From Neocallimastix lanati (nom. inval.) (lineage: Eukaryota > Neocallimastigomycota > Neocallimastigomycetes > Neocallimastigales > Neocallimastigaceae), in the NCBI GenBank assembly GCA_016946835.1, contig JACVTC010000011.1, positions 1,599,001 to 1,663,000 on the forward strand: a stretch of 64,000 nt of DNA, read 5' to 3'. The translations under genes and the position numbers were made by a program. The first letter of the stretch is position 1. Each line of letters opens with the position of its first letter. The notes below the pieces were generated by a model. The model had not been told where the DNA came from. It saw nothing but the letters and a program-made list of their open reading frames with translations, and made no database searches. Positions 9,313-20,201 of the stretch are shown piece by piece.

Positions 9313-11751
9313 ATGGACAACTATAATCAAGAAAATCCTACCTTTAAGGACGGTTTTGCTGGTGATCGTCGGTTCTTTAAAGGATTTCTAGCTAAAATGG
9401 AACTTATTTTTATGATTCAACCGGAAAGATTTGCAAACGATGAAGCTAAAGTAATCTATATCATTTCTCGTTTGTATGGAAACGCCATGAATTGGGCTGC
9501 TACCCTTATTGAAAACCAAGATCCTTGTCTCCTTAATTATAATCAATTCATTGCTAGATTAAAATCAGTATTTGGAAGCTACGATTCTACCTTTATTGCC
9601 AACCAGAAATTAAGAACAATCAAACAAAAACGAATTGGTGAAGTCAGAAATTATATTTTAGAATTTAATAAATACGCCGATGAATCTTCTTGGAATGAAG
9701 AAGCCAAGATGGACGCCTTTCTTGCCGGTCTACATGACCATATTGCTACTAGAATTTTAGAAATGTTTCCTGGACCTCAAACCCTCCTTGCTATGCAAAC
9801 AATTGCATCTAGAATCGATAATCGTATTTCTACTCATAGACAATTCTCCAATCTTCAAGGTCAAAATTCAAATAATAGTAATAATAATAAAAATAAAAAG
9901 GGCAAAAAATCAATCTTTTTCCAAAAGCAATTTAAATCCAAACCTCATGGACCTCTTTCTCAAGAAGAAAAAGAAAGAAGAAGAAGAGAAAATCTTTGTT
10001 TATATTGTGGATCCTCTGAACATTCTCTCGACAATTGTCTACTTAAAAATAAATATAAAAATAAACCTTCATCAAGTAGCACTTATGTTTCTAATCCCGA
10101 ATCAAAACCTATTTCTAGACCTAGAGTTTCTGACTCAAATCTTCCTATTTACGAATTTTCTTTAAGTATTGATAATACAAATTCTACTGCTAAAATTCTT
10201 CTCGATACTGGTTCTCAAATCAATTTAATGGATATCTACTATATTAAAGAAAATAATATCCCGTATTCAACTAAAACTAATCTTCCTAAGGTATCTGGCA
10301 TCGGTGGAAAGCAAACTATTCTTGGTAAAACTCTTCCTATTTCCATTACTTATAATAACCATAAATGTAAGACTCAATTCTATGTGGTTGACCTTCCTTC
10401 TTATTGTGCTATTTTAGGTTTCGAATGGATTTCTACTCACAATCCTGATATTGACTTCAAAAATAAAGTCTTAAGATTTAATTCCAATTATTGCGTTGAA
10501 AATTGTTTAATCATCCCTAACTCCTTTACTTCTTATGTTCCTCTAAATACTACTAAACAAAATGACAAAAATGAAAATGAAGAAATCAATAATAAAATAA
10601 GCAAATCATTACCAAAAAAATTACTTCTATTTATAGACACTTTCAGTAAAATATACACTAATGAATCACCTCCTTATTGTCCTTTTGATAGCGAGATTAA
10701 ACTCAAACAAAATGAAAAACTTCATTATGACCCAATCTACCCCTTAACTGAAAAAGAACCTCTAGCTCCGAAGAAATATATTAAAGAAAATGAAGACAAA
10801 AAATTTATTAGTAAATCTAAATCTCCAGCTGCCGCTTCTATTTTATTTGTTCCCAAGAAAGACCTAAATGATCTCTTTCGTATTCATAAACCACCCTCCG
10901 ATTTTTTTTCCGATAAAGATACTCAATTCACTTCAAAATTTTGGTCAGCTATTTGTAAATCCTTCAATATTACAACAAAACTTGCTTCTCCCTTCCATCA
11001 CCAAACCAATGGTTTAACGGAGAGGGTGAACTCCGTTATTGAACAATACTTAAGATGTTATTCAAACTTTAAAGGTTCTGATTGGTATAATTTTTTATTC
11101 CTAGCAGAATTCAGTTATAATAATTCAATTCAAGAATCAATTAAGCACTCACCTTTTTATGCAAACTATGGATATAATCCAAGATATTCACCATCAATTC
11201 CAAACAGTACAGATGTTCCTAGAGCTGATGAATTTACAAAAGACCTTTCAGAATTATTCAAAACACTTAATGGAAATTTACAACAAGCAAGAAAAAAGCA
11301 AGAAGAATTCGCAAACAAACATCGTATTGAAGCTCCAAATTTTAAACCTGGTGATAAAGTGTGGATTAATAGTTCACTTATAATTCATAATGGAAATAAA
11401 AAACTTAAACCCAGAAAACTTGGTCCATATAAAATCATTAAGAAAATTTCTCCCGTTTCATATAAGTTAGACTTACCAAAAGAAATCAGAATCCATCCTG
11501 TAATACATGTTTCTGAACTTGAACCATTTTATGAAGATCACTTTGGACGAAAGAAAGAACCACCACCACCGATAATTATTGACAATGAAGAAGAATACGA
11601 AGTTGAAAAAATTCTTGATAAAAGAAAACATTATGGCAAAACCCAATATCTTATTAAATGGAAAGGCTATCCTTTATCTGAAGCATCTTGGGAACCCGAA
11701 GAAAATTTAAATTGCCCTAAACTCTTAAAAGAATTTAACAAAAATAACTAA
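9313..11751 (+). CDS. Chromovirus Gag-Pol with internal in-frame deletion
   Basis: An 812-aa fusion starts at a clear ATG. In order: a Gag domain (about 1-225); a zinc knuckle [14 protein letters not shown] (about 229-243); a retropepsin motif LLDTGS (about 290); the first part of RT up to SILFVPKKD (about 513); then an abrupt jump into the integrase core at [14 protein letters not shown] and [11 protein letters not shown]; a GPY/F module (RKLGPYKII); and a C-terminal chromodomain (about 762-805) with [15 protein letters not shown] and SWEPEENL. The RT active site, RNase H, the HHCC zinc region and the first integrase Asp are missing, roughly 600 residues. The frame stays open across the deletion. 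Known chromoviruses use the chromodomain to target heterochromatin. This copy cannot reverse transcribe on its own but could still supply Gag and protease. Confidence 0.88.
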   Translation: MDNYNQENPTFKDGFAGDRRFFKGFLAKMELIFMIQPERFANDEAKVIYIISRLYGNAMNWAATLIENQDPCLLNYNQFIARLKSVFGSYDSTFIANQKLRTIKQKRIGEVRNYILEFNKYADESSWNEEAKMDAFLAGLHDHIATRILEMFPGPQTLLAMQTIASRIDNRISTHRQFSNLQGQNSNNSNNNKNKKGKKSIFFQKQFKSKPHGPLSQEEKERRRRENLCLYCGSSEHSLDNCLLKNKYKNKPSSSSTYVSNPESKPISRPRVSDSNLPIYEFSLSIDNTNSTAKILLDTGSQINLMDIYYIKENNIPYSTKTNLPKVSGIGGKQTILGKTLPISITYNNHKCKTQFYVVDLPSYCAILGFEWISTHNPDIDFKNKVLRFNSNYCVENCLIIPNSFTSYVPLNTTKQNDKNENEEINNKISKSLPKKLLLFIDTFSKIYTNESPPYCPFDSEIKLKQNEKLHYDPIYPLTEKEPLAPKKYIKENEDKKFISKSKSPAAASILFVPKKDLNDLFRIHKPPSDFFSDKDTQFTSKFWSAICKSFNITTKLASPFHHQTNGLTERVNSVIEQYLRCYSNFKGSDWYNFLFLAEFSYNNSIQESIKHSPFYANYGYNPRYSPSIPNSTDVPRADEFTKDLSELFKTLNGNLQQARKKQEEFANKHRIEAPNFKPGDKVWINSSLIIHNGNKKLKPRKLGPYKIIKKISPVSYKLDLPKEIRIHPVIHVSELEPFYEDHFGRKKEPPPPIIIDNEEEYEVEKILDKRKHYGKTQYLIKWKGYPLSEASWEPEENLNCPKLLKEFNKNN

Positions 11752-11767
11752 AATTAAAACTTGAAAA

Positions 11768-12728
11768 TGAATCTTTACTTTATTAATATCAAACTTATAT
11801 TAATTTATTAATATCAATATTACTAAATATTATTTTATATTATTAAATATTATTAATATTCATGTATTCTTATTATATATTATATTCATGTAACTTTATT
11901 AATATCATGAAATTTTATTCAAAAAAAGTTCGTACTATAAAATGGTTAATTATTATTTTTATTTTATTTTATTTTAGTTTAGTTTAGTTTAATTTAGTTT
12001 AGTTTAGTTTAGTTTGCTTAATTTTAGTATAAGTTATGCCTAACTGTTAGATTCGTCTGGTATCCGAATCCTGGAGGCGGACCATGTAATGAAATCTTCA
12101 GTTAGTAAAATTAGAACTTTGGTTCAATGGTTAGTTACATCGACCATGATCAATACTTCATGGGTTCGACTCACACCTCAACCCATTTTGCATTAATAAT
12201 TATTTTATTAATTATTTTATTAATTATTAATAATATCTTCTTGAATATTCTTTCTGTATAAAATTATAGAAAGTTAAAGATTCTTTCGGTTCGTAATTCA
12301 ACCGAAATGAATTTAGAAATTCTTATTATATAAATTATTTTATTCTTTTTTGATAAGATTCATTTTCATCAATTAAAATCTATATTCTAGAAACTTTACA
12401 TTATTAATTATTACAAACATATTTCTAAATATTTCTTTAAAATTATTTTTACATGTTAAAACTGTTTTTCCGTTAAAAGTATAAATAGTGCGAACTTCAA
12501 GAATGAAAATATTTTTCTTCGTGCTTTTATTAATAATAATTAACGTATAAGTAATTCGAAATATTACCTTGTTGATTAATATTAATAATTATTTTAAATT
12601 TTATAATTAATAAAAAATATTTCTAATAAAACGAATTATTTATACAGATAGTGTAGACCTATTGAGTTTTCTCCTTTCTGTGTTTCTATATCTCATCCCG
12701 CCTTTACAATAGAAGCACCTCCGTTACA
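11768..12728 (+). repeat. LTR E1 (3' LTR of chromodomain element)
   Basis: It starts TGAATCTTTA 16 bp after the chromodomain ORF and ends CCTCCGTTACA, giving TG...CA ends. It matches 21385-22340 throughout, and its distal part matches 31926-32434. A TATA-like GTATAAATAG at about 12480 suits a Pol II start. Tandem TTTAGTTTAG units lie near 11970-12015. Confidence 0.75.
12115..12178 (+). promoter_or_regulatory. tRNA-like Pol III A and B boxes in LTR E1
   Basis: TGGTTCAATGG (12120-12130) fits the A box TRGYNNARNNG. GGTTCGACTCA (12163-12173) fits the B box GGTTCGANTCC at 10 of 11 positions. The spacing is tRNA-like, but the T-arm does not fold properly, so this is a tRNA relic or an internal promoter and not a working tRNA gene. 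Confidence 0.55.
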
Positions 12729-13037
12729 AATTGCTATATTTTTATTTATTTATTTATTTATTTACAATTAAAATTATATATTTAAGTAATTTATATCTCT
12801 AGTGAGACGTTTCCGGCTAGTGTATATTTAATTTTGCTATATACACCCGTACTCCCCCTCCTGGACACTAGAATAAATATAAATTAATAAACTAGTTGGA
12901 GTGTTCACTATTCTTTCAAGCTAATAACCCCTTTCGTTTATCTTTACTTAAAAAAAAAAAATATATACAATTATTTACAAAAAAAAATTTTTTTAAATAT
13001 AGCAATTAAAAATATTTAAAAACACAAAAATTAATAT

Positions 13038-13092
<55 letters not shown>

Positions 13093-13546
13093 TTATTTGT
13101 TATCGGTTATTATTACAATATTTACAATTACAATTACAATTACAATTATTATTAAGTTTATATAATTACAACTTAAAAAAAACAAATAAACTTAATTAAA
13201 AACCAGGTAAATTAACAAACCTAATACAACTTGAAAAACCGCTATCTATTACAACTGCCGACCACGCAGAGGGACCTTAGTATTTCGGTATACTAAGTGA
13301 ATTTGCCTGAGTCAAGTGGAGGAGCACCCAAACCGTGTTGAACGTATAATGGGTGATCTATAGGGTAATTTCTGCTTCCCAACAGTATTTACCGCTATAT
13401 CTAATCGGGGTTCGATTAGTTCGTAACCGGCCCCTCTCCAAACACCTGATTAAACCACTCGCAATTATAGAATTATCTATAACTGCTTAGTACGCAGTAA
13501 ACTCAGTATATAGTTTTATTTGGAGCACGCGAAGACCAAATAAAAC
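12729..13546. repeat. Block F, right copy
   Basis: The second copy of the 0.81-kb direct repeat (see 6891-7699). It follows LTR E1 without a gap and passes into the rest of A's leader at 13547. Confidence 0.75.
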
Positions 13547-13670
13547 TGATGTTAATTTTTATTACTACCACAACAACAACAATCACAACAACAACACCAA
13601 CCACAACAACAACACAAAAACCGATAACAATAAAAAAAAAATTTGATGATGATGATTGTAAAAGTGTAAA

Positions 13671-13726
<56 letters not shown>

Positions 13727-13890
13727 TAATTTAATTTAATTTTTGGTTTTCTTCTTGGTCTTCTTTTTCTTGGTCTTCTTCCACTTGGTTTTCTTCTTGG
13801 TCTTCTTTTTCTTGGTCTTCTTCCACTTGGTCTACTTCTTGGTCTTCTTTTTCTTGGTCTTCTTCTTCTTCTTCTACTTCTTCTTCTTCT
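13547..13890 (-). other. Low-complexity leader of element A
   Basis: Three simple blocks: an ACA/ACC-rich part (13560-13640), a T-run of about 40 (13674-13719) and imperfect TTCTTGGTC repeats (13740-13880). In the minus sense these are purine-rich leader RNA just after the PBS. I see no conserved gene. Confidence 0.5.
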
Positions 13891-13908
13891 TCCCCGATAT
13901 CTCCACCA
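13891..13908 (-). other. tRNA primer-binding site, element A
   Basis: The plus strand reads TCCCCGATATCTCCACCA, a perfect tRNA 3' end: two T-loop bases, T-stem strand CCCGA, acceptor strand TATCTCC, discriminator A, CCA. The minus strand is therefore complementary to that tRNA, 4 nt inside the 5' LTR. The same 18 bases occur at the same place in C and D. I do not name the tRNA. Confidence 0.82.
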
Positions 13909-13912
13909 ATTT

Positions 13913-14936
13913 TGGTAGACTCGGGGTTGACACTTAGATATTTAAAATCAAGCAGGGGGGGACGGGTATTACCCTGCTTTGATTTTAAATAAAAAAAAAA
14001 ATAATTCTTTTTTTAAAAGTTATTTATTTATTTTTTTTTTTATTAATATAAAACTTTTTATTTAAAGTACACATATTTAATTTTTAAGAAATTGTTACAA
14101 TATTTATATTTTTTTATAAATTTAAAGTATAATTAATTGTTTATAATTTAAGTAATTTTATAGAATTATTGAATTAATTTTATATCAATAATTCATTTTT
14201 GTTTTAATTTTTATAAATATAATAATATAATATTCAAATATAATTTAATTAAAAATAATTATAAAATAAATATATAGAAAATAGTTTTTACTATTTTCTT
14301 TGATATTTTTAAGTTAAATAAATTGTTTTTAAAGATTAATATAATAAATTTAATAATCTTTAATTATTTTAAATAATACTTGTAATTATTTTCAAAATAA
14401 AATAAAATTTTTATAATATTTAATTAATAAATTTGATAATATTTAAATAATAATTTTTATAATAAGTAAAAATTTTTAATAATAATTTTTAATAATAAAT
14501 TTAATTAATAATCTTAATAATTTTATAATAATATTTAATAGTTATAATAAATAAATTTTTATAATAATATTTAATAATTTTAATAATTTTATAATATTAA
14601 TAATTTATAATAATTTTTAGAATAATATTTAATTAATAATTTTAATAATTTTATAATAATTTTTATAATAATATTTAATTAATATTTTTAATAATTTAGT
14701 ATCTTAAAAGTATAATTTTAATATTTACAATTGTATTTTAATATATACATATATTTAATAATATAACAATAAAGTGATTAATTAAAATTTATTTACATTA
14801 TTTACAAATTAAAATTAATTTATATCAAAATAAATTAAATTTACAATGAGGTTTAGGTTATGAAGAATATAGGAAAGTACAATTTAGTAAAGAATTATTA
14901 ATAATAAAATAAAGGTTATTAATTCATTCTTTACCA
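13913..14936 (-). repeat. LTR A, 5' copy
   Basis: Full-length partner of 779-1802, with TG...CA ends and its hairpin at 13939-13990. It is followed by AGAG (14937-14940) and then directly by LTR B. Confidence 0.92.
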
Positions 14937-14940
14937 AGAG

Positions 14941-15969
14941 TGTTATGGTTCGAGGAATTTAAAAAAAAAATTATATAATATTAAAACACAAAAAAAAAAA
15001 AAATTTTATTCTTTCACAATAATTTTTATTTATTTATTATATTTTTATTTTAATTTCTATTTTATTTTTATTATTATTTTTATTTATTTATTTTATTTAT
15101 TTATTTTATTTTTATTTTATTTTTATTATTATTTTTATTTATTTTTATTTTCTTTTTTTTTTTTTTTTTATTTATTTATTTTTATTATTTCTATTTTTAT
15201 TTCCTTTTTTTTTTTTCTTTTTTTTTTTTTTTCTCTCCCCTAAAAAGAGGTTCCAAGGTAGTCAATTTATATCTTTTTGAAGATATAAAAGTAGCAAAGC
15301 CTCTGGAAGTAGTTGAAGAGATGGAAAAACAATAGATTTTTAAATCTTATTGATTATTTCCTTATTGTAATAAATAGAAATTTTATTATTTCCTAATATT
15401 CAAATTAACCAAAATAAATCTATAATATAAAAGATGCATTATAGATAAGAATTAAACAAAAAAAAAGAGAAGCAGTATTACAATAAAATTGAATACTTTA
15501 ACTTAATTTTGATACTAATTTAATATGTAATCTTATATATTAATTTGAATGACATAATAGAAAATAAAATACATTTATTAATATATGAAAAATCTTTTAC
15601 AATTTTAAATACAGAAAATTTTATTTTATTTATTTCTTTCATTTCTATTATTTCTTAATTCGAAAGACAGAAATATTGATAAAGTTATTTAAGTCGTTTA
15701 TATACAGGAATTATTCCTTATTTAGAAAAATAATACTAAAAGTAATTAGTACTATGTTATTGCTAAACTCTCATAAATTTAATTTACCTTTATAAGGAAT
15801 GAACATAAATTTAAATTAAATTTTATGTATAAACTTAAATTTTCAGATCAAATAATATAGTAAAATTATTAATGTAAAGAATACATAAATTTATTAATAT
15901 TTTAAAAATCACCTTGACTATATTAAAAGGTTTTTAATAAGAATCAATTTATTACTTCATTCTTTATCA
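14941..15969 (-). repeat. LTR B, 3' copy
   Basis: It starts TGTTATGG and ends CATTCTTTATCA, directly outside the PPT core GGGGCATC. The boundary rests on TG...CA ends, on similar ends in A, C and D, and on the exact 4-bp gap to LTR A. No second copy is available to prove it. It contains long T-rich runs (about 15010-15235). Confidence 0.65.
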
Positions 15970-15979
15970 CGATGCCCCT
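15970..15979 (-). other. Polypurine tract of element B
   Basis: AGGGGCATCG on the minus strand abuts the 3' LTR, as in A and C. Confidence 0.6.
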
Positions 15980-15992
15980 GCTAAGACTCAAG

Positions 15993-18900
15993 CTATATTG
16001 TAGCTGAGTTATATTTTACTATATTTTTGAGGTGTACATTCCGATTTAATAATATTCCTGAATTTGGATCAGCTAACGTAACTGTATTAAACTTTTTCTT
16101 GATTACTTTTAAAGGTCCATTAAAATAAGGTTCTAGTTTAGTTCTACTAAAGTTTCTAACTAGGACTAAATCTCCCTCCTTGATTTCCTTAGCCTGATTC
16201 ATACTTTGTTTTTCTTCTCGTCTAACAGCCCAATATTTATTTGCATTTTTCACATTTTCTGATGCTTCTATGGTCCATCTATAATGAGATATAAACTTTT
16301 CCAATAGAATTTCATCAGAAGATTTATTTATACCTTTAGTCGGTCTTGCAGCTATATCAAAAGGTTGTTGGTCTTCACGACCATAAACTAATTCAAAACT
16401 AGAATGGTTAGTGGTACTATTTTTAACAGTTCTTAAAGCCCAGAGAGCAGAGGGTAATACCTCATCCCAATCTTTATTTTTCGTCCCAAGCAATCTAAGG
16501 AGTTTACCAATTTCTTTATTACGATTTTCCGTAAGTCCATTAGATTCGGGATGATATGTTGTAACAAATTTTATATATACATCATATAGATCTAAAAATA
16601 TTTTAGTCATATCTGATGTAAATTGGGCACCATTATCGGTGGTAATTACTTGGGGAACTCCATGACGAGAAAATACGTTAATAAGGAACTTAATTACGTC
16701 TTTAGAAGTGATATTTTCAGTGGGTTCTGCTTCTACCCACTTAGTGAAATAATCAACAGCTACTATTATATATTGATTATTACTTCTAGTTTTAACCAGT
16801 GGACCGATAATGTCCAAACCAAGATGTACAAAAGGTCCTTCCACTTTAGTAGGTAGATTTTCTGTAGGCTCTGGATAAGGTTGTGGTCGATTTAATTGAC
16901 ATTTTTCACACTTACTGACAACACGTTTAACATCATTCACCATGTCGTTCCAATAATAACTCTTACGTAAACGTTGATAAGTCTTATAATAACCATCGTG
17001 TCCAATATTATGAGCCTCTAATATTAATTTTATTCTTTCATTAAGATCGGTTACTAATTTTCTATAATTGTTACCATCAATAAAGTAGTCAATACCATCA
17101 ATAGTGGTGAATTTTTCATTGATAAAATCATGTATTACTTTGGATAATAAGGCTTCATTTTCATCATTCGTAATATCATGGTTAATTATTTTCGTAGCTA
17201 AAACTACATTTTCTTTATTATTTTTCATTCGGGATAGGGCATCAGCAAGCACATTCTTTTTACCGGTTTCATATCTAATGTCTACACCAAGCATACTAGC
17301 TGTCAAACACCATCTAGTTTGCCTTGCATTATGTGGTTCCTTATTTTTGAACAACCCTAGTAACGGTTTATGGTCCGTATATACAATAGTTGGTATTGGA
17401 TTTCCATCTATATACGGTTTTAATTTAGTTATACAATAATATAGGGCAGCACCTTCTAGGTCCGTTATACCATAATGCTTTTCTGCTCTGGTCAAACTTC
17501 TACTAATAAAGTGAATAGGGTGTTCTTTTCCAGTTTCATTATCTTTTTGTAATAACACACCTCCTATTCCATCATAAGAAGCATCAGTACGTATAATAAA
17601 TTCTTTATCAAACTGAGGGAAACTTAATATGGGTGCATTTATTAGTTTTTCTTTCAGTACTTCAAACGATTTTTGGTGTTCACTAGTCCAAACATACTTC
17701 ACACCTTTCCTTAATAATTTACACAAACACGCAGTAATTTGTGAATATTTATCGATGAAATTTCTATAGTATCCAACAGCTCCTAAAAATGAACGTAATT
17801 CATGGATGTCCTGAGGGGGTTTCCAATCTCTGATAACCTCGATTTTACTATCAAGAGGTTTTAAGCCTTTAGTGGTTAATCTATGCCCCAAAACATTCAC
17901 TTCTGTTTTCATGAAGTGACACTTTTCAATATTAAGTTTTAATCTATTTTCTTTGAGTATGGATAAAACTTGTTGAATATGTTGGAGGTGTTCTTCAACT
18001 GTTTTAGAGTATATAAGTATATCATCGATAAAATTATAAACACACTTTCCTATTAAAGGAAATAGGATTCTATTCATTTCTCTTTGAAAGGTTGCAGGAG
18101 CGTTGGTTAAACCAAATGGCATAACTTTAAATTGGTAGTTACCAAACTTAGTGGTGAAAATTGTTATACCAATACTTTCTTCCTCCATTAAAATTTGGTG
18201 ATATCCAGAGTATAAGTCAATGGTAGTGAAGATAGTTGCACCATTGAGACTATCAAAAATTTCATCAATGTATGGTATAGAATAAGAATCCTTTATAGTA
18301 GAATCATTAACCTTCCTATAATCTACACACATACGCCATTTCCCATTAGGCTTTGGTACTAGAACAATAGGCGAAGACCATTCAGAATTTGAAGGCTCAA
18401 TTAACTTTTTATTAATTAACTTAGTTAATTCTTCCTTTAAAATATCTGTCTTTAATTTTGTTAGCCGATAAGCTCTTTGTTTTATAGGTTTGGTACCAGC
18501 TTTTAGATTTATTTTGTGTGGTGAAAGCAATGATGGTGTTAATTCCTCAGACGACGTAGCAACAATTTCTATATTGTCCTCTAATAGGTGTATTATATCA
18601 GTTCTATATTTATCATTTAGAGTATTCATAAATATTGTATTATGTATATATTCCATAGGTGGTAATCCTTCTAATTTCTTTAATTCCCCATCAGCATATT
18701 TTTCCTTACTATTATCCTCAAGTAATTTGTTAACACTACAAATATATTTTTCGTCAATTGCAGAATTATTTATTGGTGTAATAGAACTGATAGTACCATC
18801 CATGTTATATTTACATAAGCAATTATTTAAGGGATTAATAAATAATCTATTATCAACTATAGTTTTTAAATTAATTAGCATGTCATAAAATGGTTCCTCT

Positions 18901-20102
18901 TTTTCTACAATTCGGAAATCAATTAACAATGAAAGCTCATTAATTTTCACAGGTATCCTAACGACTATTCCTTCAGAGTATTCATCGTCTCTAGTGGCAA
19001 GCATTATTCTACCACAACTATGACCAACAACGGTATATTGGTATGGTAGAGAATTATAATATTTTTGTGACATAATATTTAAATTACTACACGTATCAAT
19101 AAGTAATTTTCCAGATACACCATCAACAGAGGCATCTACCATTGCAATATCCTCCTCTGTTATTTCTGTACTTTTACTTTTATAGTTATGATCAACATTA
19201 TTAACTAATGTTGTAGTAGCAACTACATTATTAATAGCGCCAACAACATTAGTGGTGGCTTTTACTAGTTTTAAACCTTGGGAAACTTGACTTCTTATTT
19301 TAGGCGCAGCATTCCAAAGCTGTCCAAAGGTAATATTACACTTGGTATTGCTTAAATCATCCCATACATCATATTCCTTATAATTAGAAAGCATTTTAAT
19401 AATTCGATTTACCCGAGGTATTTTCATACTATTATTATTATCATTATTATTATTATTATTAATACCATCTGTATTAATTAATTTATTCAATATATTTTTA
19501 TTATTCGTTACATGATTATTATCGATAATAGTTTCATTATTATTAATATTAATAGTATTATTATTATTAATATCATTTACGACTGGGGTTTTTCTAATAG
19601 TTCCGTTGTTACTATTATTAGGATTACTAGTATTATTATTATTATTTTTGTCTTTTTTTCTTTCTCTAGTTTGGTTAATTTCCCTTGGAGCTTCTACATT
19701 ATCAACTTTTGAAGTTATTTCCTCTTTATTAGTAATTAAGTTTACATTAGACTGACTGGATGATGCAGTTTCGAATTCTTTAGAATTAGTACTAGATTTC
19801 AAAAATCTTTCTTTATCACGTATTGCTTTTTCAATTTTCTTTTCTTTATTGATATTTGGTTGCATAATTATTGATGTTTGCAACTGTTTCTTATGAGGTA
19901 TCACCTCTTCAGTTTCCAATTCTCTTTCTTTTCTTTTTCTTAATTCAGGAGTGTTTATAGGTCGTGGATTATCACGTAGGCTTTTATGAATTTTCCTTCC
20001 TTTTCCATTATCTAACTCAACATCACTTCCATCAAGTTTTCTTTTTGCCGCACCGACAAAATATTCTCCTACCTGATCATGACTTTTGATAGTATAATCC
20101 AC
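15993..20102 (-). CDS. pol: Ty3-type Pol polyprotein, element B
   Basis: Intact polyprotein with the same domain order as Pol A and C: a protease motif LLIDTCSN with DTC in place of D(T/S)G; RT with VPKPNGKWRMCVDYRKVND and FIDDILIYS; RNase H with IRTDAS; an integrase with HX3H...CX2C and DDE residues (LGLDIIGPL, TTDNGAQF, ESNGLTENRNKEI); and the tail LEPYFNGPLKVIKK. The interdomain linker is rich in Asn, with (ATT)n-like coding. The first codon of the frame at 20102 is GTG and the first ATG is about 80 codons in. The same frame is open upstream to the slippery site at 20201, so translation must come from gag by a -1 shift. Confidence 0.93.
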   Translation of the reverse strand: MDYTIKSHDQVGEYFVGAAKRKLDGSDVELDNGKGRKIHKSLRDNPRPINTPELRKRKERELETEEVIPHKKQLQTSIIMQPNINKEKKIEKAIRDKERFLKSSTNSKEFETASSSQSNVNLITNKEEITSKVDNVEAPREINQTRERKKDKNNNNNTSNPNNSNNGTIRKTPVVNDINNNNTININNNETIIDNNHVTNNKNILNKLINTDGINNNNNNDNNNSMKIPRVNRIIKMLSNYKEYDVWDDLSNTKCNITFGQLWNAAPKIRSQVSQGLKLVKATTNVVGAINNVVATTTLVNNVDHNYKSKSTEITEEDIAMVDASVDGVSGKLLIDTCSNLNIMSQKYYNSLPYQYTVVGHSCGRIMLATRDDEYSEGIVVRIPVKINELSLLIDFRIVEKEEPFYDMLINLKTIVDNRLFINPLNNCLCKYNMDGTISSITPINNSAIDEKYICSVNKLLEDNSKEKYADGELKKLEGLPPMEYIHNTIFMNTLNDKYRTDIIHLLEDNIEIVATSSEELTPSLLSPHKINLKAGTKPIKQRAYRLTKLKTDILKEELTKLINKKLIEPSNSEWSSPIVLVPKPNGKWRMCVDYRKVNDSTIKDSYSIPYIDEIFDSLNGATIFTTIDLYSGYHQILMEEESIGITIFTTKFGNYQFKVMPFGLTNAPATFQREMNRILFPLIGKCVYNFIDDILIYSKTVEEHLQHIQQVLSILKENRLKLNIEKCHFMKTEVNVLGHRLTTKGLKPLDSKIEVIRDWKPPQDIHELRSFLGAVGYYRNFIDKYSQITACLCKLLRKGVKYVWTSEHQKSFEVLKEKLINAPILSFPQFDKEFIIRTDASYDGIGGVLLQKDNETGKEHPIHFISRSLTRAEKHYGITDLEGAALYYCITKLKPYIDGNPIPTIVYTDHKPLLGLFKNKEPHNARQTRWCLTASMLGVDIRYETGKKNVLADALSRMKNNKENVVLATKIINHDITNDENEALLSKVIHDFINEKFTTIDGIDYFIDGNNYRKLVTDLNERIKLILEAHNIGHDGYYKTYQRLRKSYYWNDMVNDVKRVVSKCEKCQLNRPQPYPEPTENLPTKVEGPFVHLGLDIIGPLVKTRSNNQYIIVAVDYFTKWVEAEPTENITSKDVIKFLINVFSRHGVPQVITTDNGAQFTSDMTKIFLDLYDVYIKFVTTYHPESNGLTENRNKEIGKLLRLLGTKNKDWDEVLPSALWALRTVKNSTTNHSSFELVYGREDQQPFDIAARPTKGINKSSDEILLEKFISHYRWTIEASENVKNANKYWAVRREEKQSMNQAKEIKEGDLVLVRNFSRTKLEPYFNGPLKVIKKKFNTVTLADPNSGILLNRNVHLKNIVKYNSATI

Positions 20103-20151
20103 TCTGTAGTCTTTACTTTCTGCATCAGAAGAATTGGAAGTATATTTTAAT

Positions 20152-20201
20152 GAAGCTATTTTTTTGATGGGAGTGCTTCCTCTCCCTTCTACTGGTTTAA
20201 A
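20152..20201 (-). promoter_or_regulatory. -1 ribosomal frameshift signal, element B
   Basis: The gag frame reads cc T TTA AAC cag tag: slippery heptamer TTTAAAC at 20201-20195, with the gag stop one codon later. After 8 nt, stem 1 is GGGAG (20186-20182) with CTCCC (20173-20169). Loop GAAGC (20179-20175) pairs with GCTTC (20156-20152). After the slip the frame TTT AAA CCA GTA runs without a stop into pol. Confidence 0.88.

Larger units (their letters stand above)
7700..12728 (+). mobile_element. Chromodomain-type LTR element, 5'-truncated, inside leader of A
   Basis: A plus-strand element lies between the two F copies. From left to right: a 1.6-kb non-coding part with three long A-runs (about 7929-7969, 8158-8196 and 8251-8270), the conserved leader motif at 8391-8605, one ORF (9313-11751) and a 3' LTR of family E (11768-12728). 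No 5' family E LTR is present, so the left end at 7699/7700 is a break, not an integration end. The right end is a true LTR end, because E stops exactly at 12728 where F starts. Confidence 0.65.
779..14936 (-). mobile_element. Ty3-type LTR retrotransposon A, chimeric or interrupted
   Basis: Two 1024-bp LTRs (779-1802 and 13913-14936) bound the unit. Sense is minus: 5' LTR on the right, PBS 13891-13908, leader, gag 6825-5872, pol to 1826, PPT, 3' LTR on the left. The LTRs appear to differ by about one base, so the unit is young. The leader is interrupted by a plus-strand chromodomain element (about 7700-12728), and an 0.8-kb block (F) stands on both sides of it. The 4-bp flanks do not match (CAGT on the left, AGAG on the right), so this is probably a recombinant of two family A copies and not a simple insertion. 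Confidence 0.8.

Noticed and set aside
9176-9391. Small ORF before the chromovirus gag
   Set aside because: No family resemblance, starts without an ATG and overlaps the better supported ATG ORF at 9313.
12120-12173. A functional tRNA gene
   Set aside because: A and B boxes fit, but the T-arm and acceptor stem do not pair and the copy lies inside a repeated LTR.
13743-13937. Short Phe/Leu/Val frame
   Set aside because: It follows the TTCTTGGTC repeats in the leader of A and has no protein-like composition.
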